A stretch of DNA of 64,000 nt from Pseudonocardia sp. TRM90224 (GCF_021245725.1 NZ_JAJGSX010000004.1:62001-126000); one strand, 5' to 3'; positions 10,275-18,898 are shown, numbered from the stretch's first letter. A program made the numbers and translations. Notes: a model not told the origin generated them from the letters alone.

Positions 10275-10984
10275 GTACCTTGCAGATCAGCGGTCTGACG
10301 GCCGCGTACGGGCCCGTCACCGCACTGGACGGGGTGGACGTCACCGCGGCGAAAGGCCAGATCACCGCGGTGCTCGGGGCCAACGGGGCCGGGAAGACGA
10401 CGCTGCTGCGCACGATCTCCGGGCTGGTCCGCCCGACGTCGGGCACCGTCTCGCTCGACGGCAACGACCTCACCGCCGCTCCCGCCGAGACGATCGCGCT
10501 GGCCGGGATCGCGCACGTCCCCGAGGGCCGCGGCGTGATCACCGAGCTGACCGTCGAGGAGAACCTGCGGCTCGGCGCGCTGCTCGGCAGCGCGCGGAAG
10601 CGGACCGACGGGTCGCTCGACATGGTCTACGACCTGTTCCCACCACTCGCGGAGCGGCGCAAACGCGACGCGCATACGCTTTCCGGCGGCGAGCGGCAGA
10701 TGCTCGTGATCGGCCGCGCACTGCTCTCCGGTCCCGAGGTGCTGCTGCTCGACGAGCCGTCGCTCGGGCTGGCGCCGCGCATCGTCGCGCAGATCTTCGG
10801 GCTGCTGCGCGACCTCGTCGACCGCGACGGCGTCACCGTGCTGCTCGTCGAGCAGAACGCCCGCAGCGCGCTCTCGATCGCCGACATCGGGATCGTGCTC
10901 AACCTCGGGAAGGTCGTCGCCCGCGACGACGCGGCCGTGCTCGCCGCCGACGACGGCCTCCGGCACGCCTACCTCGGCTTCTGA
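10271..10984 (+). CDS. livF: Branched-chain-amino-acid-type ABC transporter ATP-binding protein (LivF-like)
   Basis: Second ATPase of the importer, 237 residues. It carries a complete motif set: Walker A GANGAGKTT, signature LSGGERQMLVIGRAL, Walker B VLLLDEPSLGLAP, and the LivF-typical VPEGRGV and LLVEQNARSALSIAD stretches. Its ATG overlaps the livG stop by four bases, indicating coupled translation. Together with LivG it would form a heterodimeric nucleotide-binding pair. Confidence 0.94.
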   Translation: MSTLQISGLTAAYGPVTALDGVDVTAAKGQITAVLGANGAGKTTLLRTISGLVRPTSGTVSLDGNDLTAAPAETIALAGIAHVPEGRGVITELTVEENLRLGALLGSARKRTDGSLDMVYDLFPPLAERRKRDAHTLSGGERQMLVIGRALLSGPEVLLLDEPSLGLAPRIVAQIFGLLRDLVDRDGVTVLLVEQNARSALSIADIGIVLNLGKVVARDDAAVLAADDGLRHAYLGF

Positions 10985-11027
10985 CGCAACCGGTCCGACT
11001 CTCGTAGCAGGTGCAGGGAGGAGAGCA

Positions 11028-11906
11028 GTGCAGCAGTTCCTCAACGTCACGCTGACCGGGCTGGGGCAGGGCGCGATCTACGCGGCTTTCGCGCTGGCGC
11101 TCGTGCTGATCTGGCGCTCGACGCGGATCGTCAACTTCGCGCAGGGCGCGATGGCCATGTTCACCACCTACCTCGCGCTCACCGTGATCGAGGCGGGGCA
11201 GTCGTACTGGGTGGGGCTGATCGTCGCGCTCGCCGGCGGGCTGCTGATGGGCGCGGTCGTCGAGCGGCTGGTCATCCGGCCGGTCGAGGGCGGGCCGGAG
11301 CTGAACGCGGTGATCGTCACGCTCGGGCTGTTCGTGGCGATCCAAGCACTCGCGGCGATCCTCTTCGGATCGACGTTCAAGTCCTTCCCCGCCCCGTTCG
11401 ACCTGCGCGGGTTCACCGTCGGCGAGGTCAACATCGCGTTCACGCCGAACAGCATCTACGTGATCCTCGCGGTCGTCGTCGTGATGGTCGCGCTGGTCGC
11501 GCTCTTCCGGTTCACCGACCTGGGGCTCAAGATGCGCGCGGCGGCGTTCAGCCAGGAGGTGTCGCGACTGCTCGGGGTGCGGGTCGGCCGGATGCTGACG
11601 CTGGGCTGGGCGCTCGCGGCCGTCGTCGGCTCGCTCGCGGGTCTGCTCATCGCGGGCGGCAGCCTCGTCTACCCGGCCTACATGGACGGCGTGGTCGTCT
11701 TCGGGTTCGTCGCGGCGACGCTCGGCGGGCTCGACTCCCCCGGCGGCGCGGTCGTCGGCGGGCTGTCGATCGGCCTGCTGCTCTCCTACGTCAGCGGCTA
11801 CCTCGGCAGCGAGCTGGTGGCGCTCGCCGCGCTCGCGATCCTCGTCGCGGTGCTGCTGGTGCGCCCGCAAGGGATCTTCGCCAAGGCCGCGGCGAGGCGG
11901 GTCTGA
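11028..11906 (+). CDS. livH: Branched-chain-amino-acid-type ABC transporter permease (LivH-like)
   Basis: Inner-membrane permease of 292 residues with about eight hydrophobic segments. The family start FLNVTLTGLGQGAIYAAFALALVLIWRSTRIVNFAQGAMAMF-type motif is present, as is the later AATLGGLDSPGGAVVGGLSIGLL block. GTG 11028 follows a strong GGGAGGAGAG ribosome-binding site. It ends one base into the ATG of the next permease gene (TGATG), showing translational coupling. Confidence 0.94.
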   Translation: MQQFLNVTLTGLGQGAIYAAFALALVLIWRSTRIVNFAQGAMAMFTTYLALTVIEAGQSYWVGLIVALAGGLLMGAVVERLVIRPVEGGPELNAVIVTLGLFVAIQALAAILFGSTFKSFPAPFDLRGFTVGEVNIAFTPNSIYVILAVVVVMVALVALFRFTDLGLKMRAAAFSQEVSRLLGVRVGRMLTLGWALAAVVGSLAGLLIAGGSLVYPAYMDGVVVFGFVAATLGGLDSPGGAVVGGLSIGLLLSYVSGYLGSELVALAALAILVAVLLVRPQGIFAKAAARRV

Positions 11907-13015
11907 TGGCGGCACCGACGAAGGACACCGAGGTCGGCGTCCCGCCGGCCGCGGCCGGCCGGTTCGCGGCGTTCACGCGGCGGATGCCGAGCTCGACGCT
12001 CGGCAAGCACGCGCTCACCCTGCTCGTGGCGTTCGTCGTGGTCGTGCTGGTGCTGGAGCTGACCGGCCCGTTCCGCAACTCCCAGTTCGCGACGATGGCC
12101 TACTACGGCATCGCGGCGGCCGGGCTGACCGTGCTGACCGGCGTCAACGGGCAGATCTCGCTCGGGCACGGCGCGCTGATGGCCGTCGGGGCGTACACGA
12201 CCGGTCTGATGCTGGCCGCCGAGATCCCGCTGCTGGTGACGATGCTCGGCGCGATGGCCGTCACCGCCGCCGTCGGCGCGGTGGTCGGTGTCGCCGCCGC
12301 CCGGCTGCACGGGCCCTACCTCGCCGGCGCGACGCTCGCGCTCGCCGTCGGACTGCCGGGGCTCGCGATCTACTTCGACCACTGGCTCGGCGGCGAGCAG
12401 GGCATGCGGATCCCGTCGCCGCAGATGCCGGCGTGGTTCTCCGACGCCATCTACTTCCTCTCCGCGACGGAGGCGTCGAGCGCGAAGTACCTCGCCTACA
12501 TCGGCTGGGTGACGCTCCTGGTCGTGCTGTTCCTGCTGGCCAACCTCATGGCCGGGCGCACGGGCCGGGTGTGGCGGGCGGTGCGCGACGACGAGGTCGC
12601 CGCCGAGCTCGCCGGCATCCCGCTCGGCAAGGTCAGGGTGCTCGCGTTCGTGGTGAGCGCGGCGTGCGCCGGCATCGCGGGCGCCGTGCTGGGCATCGTC
12701 GTGCGGCTGGCCGCGCCGAGCGGGTTCACGATCGTGCTCTCGCTCGGGCTGCTCACCGCCGTCGTGGTCGGCGGGCTGGGCAGCCTCGTCGGCGCGCTGC
12801 TGGGCAGCGCGCTGCTGGTGTTCCTGCCGCCGTTCGTGACGAACGTCGGTACCGACATCGGCCTGGACAACACGCAGGCCGCGCAGCTCGCCCCGTTCGT
12901 CTACGGGGCCGTGCTCGTGCTCGTGATGCTGCTCGCGCCGTCGGGCGCGGTCGGCGTGTTGAAGAAGCTGTTGAAGAAGCTCTGGATCGGCCGCTCGACG
13001 AGGAGGACAGGATGA
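11906..13015 (+). CDS. livM: Branched-chain-amino-acid-type ABC transporter permease (LivM-like)
   Basis: Second permease subunit, 369 residues. A hydrophilic N-terminus of about 30 residues precedes roughly nine transmembrane segments. LivM hallmarks are GLTVLTGVNGQISLGHGALMAVGAY and RAVRDDEVAAELAGIPLGKVRVLAFVVSA. It overlaps the binding-protein gene by ATGA at 13012-13015. No ligand can be assigned, because HAAT systems import amino acids, amides, urea and aromatic acids. Confidence 0.93.
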   Translation: MAAPTKDTEVGVPPAAAGRFAAFTRRMPSSTLGKHALTLLVAFVVVVLVLELTGPFRNSQFATMAYYGIAAAGLTVLTGVNGQISLGHGALMAVGAYTTGLMLAAEIPLLVTMLGAMAVTAAVGAVVGVAAARLHGPYLAGATLALAVGLPGLAIYFDHWLGGEQGMRIPSPQMPAWFSDAIYFLSATEASSAKYLAYIGWVTLLVVLFLLANLMAGRTGRVWRAVRDDEVAAELAGIPLGKVRVLAFVVSAACAGIAGAVLGIVVRLAAPSGFTIVLSLGLLTAVVVGGLGSLVGALLGSALLVFLPPFVTNVGTDIGLDNTQAAQLAPFVYGAVLVLVMLLAPSGAVGVLKKLLKKLWIGRSTRRTG

Positions 13016-14343
13016 TCAGGAGAACGGGTCCGCTGGTGGCGGTGGCCGCCGCCGCGGCGCTGCTGCTCAGCGCCTGCGGCGCCGGCGGGCGTCCCAGCGA
13101 AGGCACCGGCGGGGGTGATGCCGCCGCCTCCGACGTCGGGATCACCACAACCTCCGTGAAGATCGGCGGGCACTTCCCGCTGACCGGTGTCGCCGCCCCC
13201 GGCTATTCCGAGATCCCGACGGGCATGAAGGCGTACTTCGACTACGTGAACGCCGCCGGCGGCGTGAACGGGCGCAAGATCGAGTTCATCTACAAGGACG
13301 ACGCCTACAACCCGACCCAGACCAGCCAGGTCGTCAACGAGCTGGTGCTGCAGGAGCAGGTCTTCGCGATCATGGGCGGGCTCGGCACCCCGACGCACTC
13401 CGCCGTGCTCGACTACCTCAACGCCGAAGGCGTGCCCGACCTGTTCGTCTCCTCCGGCTCGCTGCTGTGGGACCAGCCGACCAAGAACCCGCAGACGTTC
13501 GGCTGGCAGCCCGACTACGAGGTCGAGGCGAAGATCATCGGCCAGTACGTCTCGAAGAACTTCCCGAACGCGAAGGTCGGGCTCTTCCTCCAGGACGACG
13601 ACCTGGGCCGGGACGCCGAGAAGGGCGCGCGCACGTTCCTCGACAAGCAGATCGTCGCCGCTGAGCGCTACACGCCCGGCAACACCGACGTCGCCCCGCA
13701 GATCGCTGCACTGCAAGCGGCCGGGGCCGACCTCGTGATCGGCTTCAACGTGCCCTCGTACACAGCGTTGTCGCAGCTGGTGTCGCTGCGGCTGAACTAC
13801 AAGCCGCAGTGGATGTACTCCAACATCGGCGCCGACCCGACGCTCGTCGGCTCGCTGCTCGCGCGCTTCTCCGAGGGCAAGGTGACCGACGCGGGGCTGC
13901 TCGAAGGCATGATCAGCACGCGCTACCTGCCGACCGTCGACGACCCGCAGAACCCGTGGATCCAGCTGTTCCAGAAGGTCTGGGACGCGAGCGGCGCCGA
14001 CGGCGAGCTGAGCAACTTCCGCGTCTACGGCATGTCCGAGGCGTACACGTTCGTCTCGGCGCTGCAGGCCGCCGGGCCGAACCCGACGCGCAAGGGCATC
14101 GTCGAGGCGATCCAGAAGACCGGGAAGTCGTGGAAGGGCCCCTGGCTCGCGCCGTTCCGCTACTCGGCCGACCGGCACGCCGGCATCTCCGGGGTTGGCG
14201 TCACGCGCATCACGGGTGGCAAGACCGAGCGGCTCACGCCGGTCTTCGTCACCGACAACGGCACGGCGCCGATCACGGAGTCGACCGAGCCGCCGTCCGT
14301 CCCGCCGGCGAGCGGGATACCGGAGGTGGCCCCAGCCGGCTGA
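13012..14343 (+). CDS. ABC transporter substrate-binding lipoprotein (Peripla_BP_6)
   Basis: Extracytoplasmic ligand-binding lipoprotein for the preceding importer, 443 residues. The signal peptide ends in the lipobox LLLSACGAGG (lipidated Cys at about 22). The type I periplasmic-binding fold follows, with the family opening VKIGGHFPLTGVAAPGYSEIP, then YFDYVNAAGGVNGRKIEFIYKDD and FGWQPDYEVEAKIIGQYV. This subfamily often binds amino acids or aromatic acids; the actual ligand is unknown. Gene order ATPase-ATPase-permease-permease-binding protein is complete in the window. Confidence 0.93.
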   Translation: MIRRTGPLVAVAAAAALLLSACGAGGRPSEGTGGGDAAASDVGITTTSVKIGGHFPLTGVAAPGYSEIPTGMKAYFDYVNAAGGVNGRKIEFIYKDDAYNPTQTSQVVNELVLQEQVFAIMGGLGTPTHSAVLDYLNAEGVPDLFVSSGSLLWDQPTKNPQTFGWQPDYEVEAKIIGQYVSKNFPNAKVGLFLQDDDLGRDAEKGARTFLDKQIVAAERYTPGNTDVAPQIAALQAAGADLVIGFNVPSYTALSQLVSLRLNYKPQWMYSNIGADPTLVGSLLARFSEGKVTDAGLLEGMISTRYLPTVDDPQNPWIQLFQKVWDASGADGELSNFRVYGMSEAYTFVSALQAAGPNPTRKGIVEAIQKTGKSWKGPWLAPFRYSADRHAGISGVGVTRITGGKTERLTPVFVTDNGTAPITESTEPPSVPPASGIPEVAPAG

Positions 14344-14356
14344 CGATCGAGCATCT

Positions 14357-14378
14357 AAGGTTTGCCTCACCAAACCTT
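14357..14378. promoter_or_regulatory. Candidate iron box (IdeR/DtxR-type) before a FecB-like gene
   Basis: Palindrome AAGGTTTG-N6-CAAACCTT lies 13 bases before the ATG of the FecB-like gene. It resembles the TTAGGTTAGGCTAACCTAA iron box recognised by DtxR/IdeR proteins, including the central GCCTCACC. This predicts iron-repressed expression. The assignment is by eye and not scored. Confidence 0.5.
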
Positions 14379-14390
14379 CGGAGCGCTCGA

Positions 14391-15368
14391 ATGAGATCAC
14401 GCTTTTCAGCCGTAGCCGCGCTCGCGGCCGTCGTGCTGGGCCTCGCCGCTTGTGGTGGGCCAGCACCGGCCGCGAGCGCCGGCCCGTGGAGCTTCACCGA
14501 CGACGTCGGCGCCACCGTGAACCTGCCGCAACGGCCGGTGCGGATCGCAGGGCTCTCCGACGTCGCCGTCTCGCTGTGGAACTACGGGATCGCGCCGGTC
14601 GCGGTGTTCGGCTACACCGGCGTCACTCAGGACCGCCGCTTCGCGGGGCGCGAACTGTCGCAGGTCGCCGAGCTGGGCAAGGCGTACGGGGAGATCAACC
14701 TCGAGGCGCTGGCGCAGGCCGCCCCGGACATCGTCGTCACGCACGCCTACCCCACCGACGCCGCCGGCACGCTCGATCCGACGAAGCCGCTCTACGGCTT
14801 CAGCGACCTCGCGCAGCAGGAGGCCGTCGCCCGGATCGCGCCGATCGTCGCGATCGCGATGGACGGCTCGGCCGTGCGGGTCATCGACCGCACGGTCGAG
14901 CTCGCGGAGGCGCTCGGCGCCGCACCGTCGGCGATCGACGCCACCCGGGCCGGCTACGCGTCCGCCGAGCAACGGTTGCGCACCGCCGCGGCGAAGGGCC
15001 TCTCGGTGCTGGTGGTGGCCGCGTACCCGGCCGAGGGGCTGTACGTGGCGAAGGCGCCCGACGACCCCGAGCTCACCTCCTACGCCGACCTCGGCGTCCG
15101 GTTCGTCGACCCGGGCGGCACGGACTACTACTGGGAGGTCGTGAGCTGGGAGAACGTCGGCAGGGTGCCCGCCGACGTCGTGTTGGAGTCGCAGCTCGAC
15201 ACGATGACCGCCGAGCAGATCGCGGCCCAGCCCACCATGGCCAACACCCCGGCCGGGCGGGCCAGGCAGATCCACCCGTGGATCTTCGCCAGCATGGACT
15301 ACACCGCGCAGGCCGCGTACATGAACGAGCTGGCCGGGCACCTGGAAGCAGCGCACAAGGTCACCTGA
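14391..15368 (+). CDS. Fe(III)-siderophore-type ABC substrate-binding lipoprotein
   Basis: Predicted solute-binding lipoprotein of the FecB/BtuF class, 325 residues. The lipobox is VLGLAACGGP. The mature part opens with WSFTDDVGATVNLPQRPVRIAGL, the usual FecB-type start, followed by VAELGKAYGEINLEALAQAAPDIVVTH. No permease or ATPase for siderophore uptake is adjacent, so it would have to work with components encoded elsewhere. The upstream iron box fits an iron role. ATG 14391 directly follows GGAGCG. Confidence 0.85.
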   Translation: MRSRFSAVAALAAVVLGLAACGGPAPAASAGPWSFTDDVGATVNLPQRPVRIAGLSDVAVSLWNYGIAPVAVFGYTGVTQDRRFAGRELSQVAELGKAYGEINLEALAQAAPDIVVTHAYPTDAAGTLDPTKPLYGFSDLAQQEAVARIAPIVAIAMDGSAVRVIDRTVELAEALGAAPSAIDATRAGYASAEQRLRTAAAKGLSVLVVAAYPAEGLYVAKAPDDPELTSYADLGVRFVDPGGTDYYWEVVSWENVGRVPADVVLESQLDTMTAEQIAAQPTMANTPAGRARQIHPWIFASMDYTAQAAYMNELAGHLEAAHKVT

Positions 15369-15385
15369 CGGGGTACGGTCGGGCG

Positions 15386-16111
15386 GTGATCGACAGCTCA
15401 CCGCTCGACCTCACCTCCAACGCCGTCGGGGGCTGGCTGCACGCCCCCAGCTCCGTCACCGCGGAGGTCGTCGGCTCGGTCGGCTTCGACTTCGTCGTCA
15501 TCGACCAGCAGCACGGCCTCGTCGGCGACGACGCGCTGGTGCCGATGCTGCAGGCGCTCGGCGCGACCGGGACCCCCGGCGTGGTGCGCGCGACGGTCAA
15601 CGAGCACGCGGCGATCGGCCGGGTGCTCGACCGCGGCGCGGCCGGGGTGATCGTGCCGCTCGTCGACTCCGCGGAGGAGGCGGCCCGCGCGGCAGCGGCG
15701 TGCCGCTACCCGCCGGCCGGCACGCGCAGCTGGGGCAAGAGCCGGGTGGCGTGGCACCCGGCGGCGCCCGACCCGCTGTGCATCGTGATGGTCGAGACGA
15801 TGGCGGCCGTCGACGGGCTGCCGTCGATCCTCGACGTCGACGGCGTCGACGCGATCTTCGTCGGACCCACCGACCTCGCGCTCAGCGCGGGGGTACCGAT
15901 CACCGCGCGCGACGACGACCCGGCGTTCATCGAGCGACTGGGCTCGATCGCGCAGCGGTGCGCGGCGGCGGGGCGTCCGGTGGGGATCTACTGCGCAACG
16001 GCCGAGCAGGTGCACCGCTCGCGCGAGCTGGGCTTCACGTTCGCTGCAGGCTTCACCGAGACCGCTCTGCTGCGGGCGGCCGCTGCGGACATCCGTGCTG
16101 CAACGGTGTAA
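15386..16111 (+). CDS. HpcH/HpaI-family aldolase
   Basis: Predicted metal-dependent class II aldolase of 241 residues acting on 2-keto-3-deoxy sugar acids or 4-hydroxy-2-oxoacids; the substrate is unassigned. Motifs are GFDFVVIDQQHGLVGDD (catalytic His/Asp region), GAAGVIVPLVDSAEEA, IVMVETMAAVDGL (metal-ligand Glu) and DAIFVGPTDLALSAG (metal-ligand Asp). It starts at GTG 15386, 17 bp after the FecB-like stop, and may be co-transcribed with that gene. Confidence 0.9.
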   Translation: MIDSSPLDLTSNAVGGWLHAPSSVTAEVVGSVGFDFVVIDQQHGLVGDDALVPMLQALGATGTPGVVRATVNEHAAIGRVLDRGAAGVIVPLVDSAEEAARAAAACRYPPAGTRSWGKSRVAWHPAAPDPLCIVMVETMAAVDGLPSILDVDGVDAIFVGPTDLALSAGVPITARDDDPAFIERLGSIAQRCAAAGRPVGIYCATAEQVHRSRELGFTFAAGFTETALLRAAAADIRAATV

Positions 16112-16121
16112 TCATGTGCGG

Positions 16122-16589
16122 GTGACAGACACTCCTCCCACCCTCTACGAATGGTGCGGCGGTTCCGAGGCGCTGCACCGCCTGACGCAGGTCTTCTACG
16201 ACCGCGTGCTCGCCGACCCGCTGCTCGAACCCGTCTTCCGCAACATGAGTCCCGACCACCGCGACCACGTCGCGCGCTGGCTCGGCGAGGTCTTCGGCGG
16301 CCCGACCGACTACACCGACCAGCTCGGCGGCTACCCCGCGATGCTCAGCCACCACATCGGGCTCGAGATCACCGAGGAGCGGCGGGCCCGCTGGGCCGCG
16401 CTCATCGCGTCCAGCGCCGACGAGGCCGGACTGCCGGACGACCCGGAGTTCCGTTCGGCGTTCGTCGCGTACGTCGAGTGGGGCACCCGCATCGCGAAGG
16501 GCAACTCCGCCGCCGGCGCCACGCCCCCGCCGAACGCCCCGACACCGCGATGGGGCTGGGGCGAAGCGCCGCCCTACGACGGAAGCTGA
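16122..16589 (+). CDS. Group II truncated haemoglobin-like protein
   Basis: A 155-residue globin of the 2-over-2 fold (GlbO/trHbO group). Recognisable features are LYEWCGGSEALHRLTQVFYDRVLADPLLEPVFRNM at the N-terminus and GGYPAMLSHHIGLEITEERRARWAALI, in which SHHIGL contains the likely proximal His. A Pro-rich C-terminal tail is present. Such proteins bind O2 or NO and can assist oxygenases. GTG 16122 lies ten bases after the aldolase stop, so co-transcription is likely. Confidence 0.85.
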   Translation: MTDTPPTLYEWCGGSEALHRLTQVFYDRVLADPLLEPVFRNMSPDHRDHVARWLGEVFGGPTDYTDQLGGYPAMLSHHIGLEITEERRARWAALIASSADEAGLPDDPEFRSAFVAYVEWGTRIAKGNSAAGATPPPNAPTPRWGWGEAPPYDGS

Positions 16590-16591
16590 CC

Positions 16592-16662
16592 GAACTTCCC
16601 CACCGTTTTGTGCACTTGCGCGCCTGCAGCGCGCGCATCCACCCAAAACGGTGGGGAAGTTC
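16592..16662. repeat. Family A palindrome, copy 3
   Basis: Outer arms GAACTTCCCCACCGTTTTG and CAAAACGGTGGGGAAGTTC are perfectly complementary. The inner arms are of two different types: TGCACTTGCGCGC on the left and GCGCGCATCCACC on the right, the mirror image of the chimera at copy 2. It begins two bases after the haemoglobin stop codon. Confidence 0.78.
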
Positions 16663-16723
16663 TAGGAGGGTCCTGAACGACTGGGGCCGCGCAGTAGGTC
16701 CCAGTCGTTCAGGGCGCTCCTAG
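16662..16723. terminator. Second hairpin between convergent genes
   Basis: Inner arms CTGAACGACTGGG (16673-16685) and CCCAGTCGTTCAG (16700-16712) are perfect. Outer arms CTAGGAG and CTCCTAG close the structure, and the right outer arm overlaps the stop codon of the PRPP synthetase gene. It abuts the family A hairpin, so two stem-loops sit back to back between convergent genes. Likely a bidirectional terminator. Confidence 0.6.
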
Positions 16724-17661
16724 TCGAACAGGACGCTGACGGACTCGCCGTTGTGGATCCGCCGCACCGCCTCGGCCAGCGCGGGCGCGACGGAGAGCAC
16801 CGTCAGCTTCGGGGCGGCGTCGGCACCCGGTACCGGGCAGGTGTTCGTGCAGACGATCTCGGTGACGTCGTCGCGCCCGCCGATGCGGTCCAGGGCACCA
16901 TCAGCGAACAGGCCGTGGGTGCAGGCGACCCGGACCGACCTGACGTCCTGCTCGGCGAGGCGGTCGAGCAGCTCGACGATCGTGCTGCCGCGGGCGATCT
17001 CGTCGTCGAGCACGACGACGTCGCGGCCGCGGACGTCACCGATGATCGAGCTGATCACGACCTTGTCGTCGGAGATCCGCTCCTTGGCCGCCGCGGCGAC
17101 CGGGACGCCGAGGATCCGCGCGAACCGCGACGCCTCCTTCGCGTTGCCGAGGTCGGGCGAGACGACGACACCGTTGGTGAGATCCATGGTGGCGAAGTGG
17201 GCCGCCAGCTCGCGCAACGCGTGCAGGTGATCGACCGGGACGCCGAAGAACCCGTGCACCTGCGGCGAGTGCAGCGTCATCGTCAGGACGCGGTTGGCGC
17301 CCGCGGTCTGCAGCAGGTCGGCGACGAGCCGCCCGCCGATCGAGATCCGCGGGGCGTTCTTCTTGTCCGAACGCGCGTAGGCGTAGTGCGGCATCACGAC
17401 CGTGATCCGCGCCGCGGACGCACCGCGCGCGGCATCAAGCATCAGCAGCAGCTCGACGAGGTGCTCCTGCACCGGCGCCACGAGCGGCTGGACGATGAAG
17501 ACGTCGCGTTCGCGGCAGTTGGCGAGCAGCTGCACCTCGAGGCAGTCGCTGGCGAACCGCGTGAGCCGGGACGGGGCGAGCGGCACCTCGAGGTGATGGC
17601 AGATCGCCGAGGCGAGCTCGCGATGGGCAGAACCGCTGAAGATCGTGATGTCATGCATCAC
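16720..17661 (-). CDS. prs: Ribose-phosphate pyrophosphokinase
   Basis: Makes phosphoribosyl pyrophosphate from ribose-5-phosphate and ATP. The 313-residue length is typical of the family. Visible motifs are ITIFSGSAHRELA at the N-terminus, VMPHYAYARSDKKNAPRISIGGRLVADLL (ATP and flexible-loop region), VSPDLGNAKEASRFA, and the PRPP-binding loop DVVVLDDEIARGST. The sequence is divergent enough that it may be a second isoform rather than the housekeeping enzyme. Start is GTG 17661 or ATG 17658. Confidence 0.9.
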   Translation of the reverse strand: MMHDITIFSGSAHRELASAICHHLEVPLAPSRLTRFASDCLEVQLLANCRERDVFIVQPLVAPVQEHLVELLLMLDAARGASAARITVVMPHYAYARSDKKNAPRISIGGRLVADLLQTAGANRVLTMTLHSPQVHGFFGVPVDHLHALRELAAHFATMDLTNGVVVSPDLGNAKEASRFARILGVPVAAAAKERISDDKVVISSIIGDVRGRDVVVLDDEIARGSTIVELLDRLAEQDVRSVRVACTHGLFADGALDRIGGRDDVTEIVCTNTCPVPGADAAPKLTVLSVAPALAEAVRRIHNGESVSVLFD

Positions 17662-17686
17662 GGATATCGTCGCACGCCACCGTCCC

Positions 17687-17757
17687 GAACTTCCCCACCA
17701 TTTTGCCTATCCACACACCCTGCAAGGTGTGCAGGTTGGCAAAACGGTGGGGAACTT
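17687..17757. repeat. Family A palindrome, copy 4
   Basis: The outer core CCCCACCATTTTGCC pairs with GGCAAAACGGTGGGG. The inner arms are a third type, CCACACACC and GGTGTGCAGG, around a CTGCAA loop. It lies 11 bases beyond the stop of the Cys-rich peptide gene (minus strand) and upstream of prs. Confidence 0.72.
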
Positions 17758-17768
17758 CGGCACCGGTG

Positions 17769-17948
17769 TCAGCAGCAGTCCGTGCAGACCAGGTAGGACG
17801 TGCAGGACGTGGTGTACTTGATCAGGCGCGAATGCGTGCCGATGTACTCGCACACATAGCGTTCCTGGCACGCTGCGGCGTCGGCCGACTCCGTCGGAAC
17901 GACGAGCTCGAGCATCTTGTCGCTGATGTCTTTGAGAACCTGGATCAT
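17769..17948 (-). CDS. Small Cys-rich peptide (precursor-like), member 1
   Basis: A 59-codon ORF: MIQVLKDISDKMLELVVP opens an amphipathic, non-hydrophobic leader of 26 residues ending ADAAA. A 33-residue core begins with Cys and holds six Cys at core positions 1, 7, 23, 29, 32 and 33, ending CTDCC. The leader pattern (I-x-D-x3-L-x3-VP then an AxA just before Cys) recurs in the peptide encoded at 33995-34195. I do not recognise the family. A secreted or processed disulfide-rich peptide is inferred. The ribosome-binding site is weak, and a family A hairpin lies just downstream. Confidence 0.6.
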   Translation of the reverse strand: MIQVLKDISDKMLELVVPTESADAAACQERYVCEYIGTHSRLIKYTTSCTSYLVCTDCC

Positions 17949-18012
17949 TCTGCGAGCGTATGGTCGGCTCGCGAGTGAAGCGCATCAATTCGACGAACCT
18001 CGGAACAACCGC

Positions 18013-18708
18013 TCAGTCGATCACCTGGAGGCCGAGCGCCGAGCAGATCCCGGCCGCCTGCGCAGTCGAGATGATCGCGCCGACGAGCTGCCGCGGCGAG
18101 TCGGCGGTCAACTCACCGAGGTCGGCGCCGCGCAGGTCGGCGTCGAGGAGCTTGGTGTCGTCCAGCAGCGTCCCCCGCAGCTGGCAGCGGGTGAACGTGG
18201 TCTCACGGAGGTCGGCGCCGCGCAGGTCGGCCTCGCTGAGGTCGACCTCGACGAACCGCAACCCCTTCAGCACTGCATCCTGCAGGTTGGCCAGCTGCAG
18301 CGTGCTGCGGTCGAAGCGGAAGGTCATCGCGACCCCGCGCAGCGACGTCAGGTCGGCGCCGATGAGGCGGCACTCGTCGAACGTGGTGTCGGTGAGCAGC
18401 GACGCGGTGAACCGCGCCCCGGTGAGGTCGACGCCCTCGAAGGCGGCGTCGGTCAGGTCGGTGCGGGTGAGGTCGGCGCCGGCGAGGCTGCCGCCGACGA
18501 ACTGGACGCCGTCGAGATCGGAGCCGGTGAACCGCGCCCCGGTCATCGTGCACTGCTCGAACCCGATGCCGGAGAGGTCGAGCTCCGTCAGATCCGCCTC
18601 GACGAACGTGCAGCGCCGGAACACCTTCGGGCCGGCGCCGGCGGCCAGCGCGGCGTCGACCTCCGGGTCGGAAGCATCACGGTCCTCGACGACGGTTGCT
18701 CCGCTCAC
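18013..18708 (-). CDS. Pentapeptide-repeat protein
   Basis: A 231-residue protein dominated by A(D/N)LxX pentapeptide repeats, for example EADLTELDLSGIGFEQ, GADLTRTDLTDAAFEGVDLTGARF and EADLRGADLRETTF. It is predicted to fold as a quadrilateral beta-helix resembling DNA (MfpA and Qnr are the characterised relatives). A DNA-gyrase-protecting role is possible but cannot be read from the repeats alone. GTG 18708 follows an AGGAGG ribosome-binding site. Confidence 0.85.
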   Translation of the reverse strand: MSGATVVEDRDASDPEVDAALAAGAGPKVFRRCTFVEADLTELDLSGIGFEQCTMTGARFTGSDLDGVQFVGGSLAGADLTRTDLTDAAFEGVDLTGARFTASLLTDTTFDECRLIGADLTSLRGVAMTFRFDRSTLQLANLQDAVLKGLRFVEVDLSEADLRGADLRETTFTRCQLRGTLLDDTKLLDADLRGADLGELTADSPRQLVGAIISTAQAAGICSALGLQVID

Positions 18709-18837
18709 GCCGCCTCCTCGCTGTCGCTCGTCGGCAGCGTTCGCTGCGCTGCTCTGCCGAATGGTGAGCTCGCAAGCTCGCTCACGCCAGCACCCTGCCA
18801 GACCAGCGAAAACGGGGGCGAAGGGGTGCCGGTGAGC

Positions 18838-18898
18838 GTCGACAACGACGTCATGGCTGTTTGTGAGCGCTAACAACAGCCATAACGTCGTTGTCGAC
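18838..18898. repeat. Family B palindrome, copy 1, overlapping a gene 3' end
   Basis: Near-perfect 24-bp arms starting GTCGACAACGACGTC and ending ACGTCGTTGTCGAC enclose a 13-base loop. The hydroxylase reading frame runs through the right arm, the loop and into the left arm, where it stops at 18851, so its last 15 residues (VDNDVMAVVSAHKQP) are encoded by the hairpin. A nearly identical 61-bp copy lies at 34353-34413. Confidence 0.75.
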
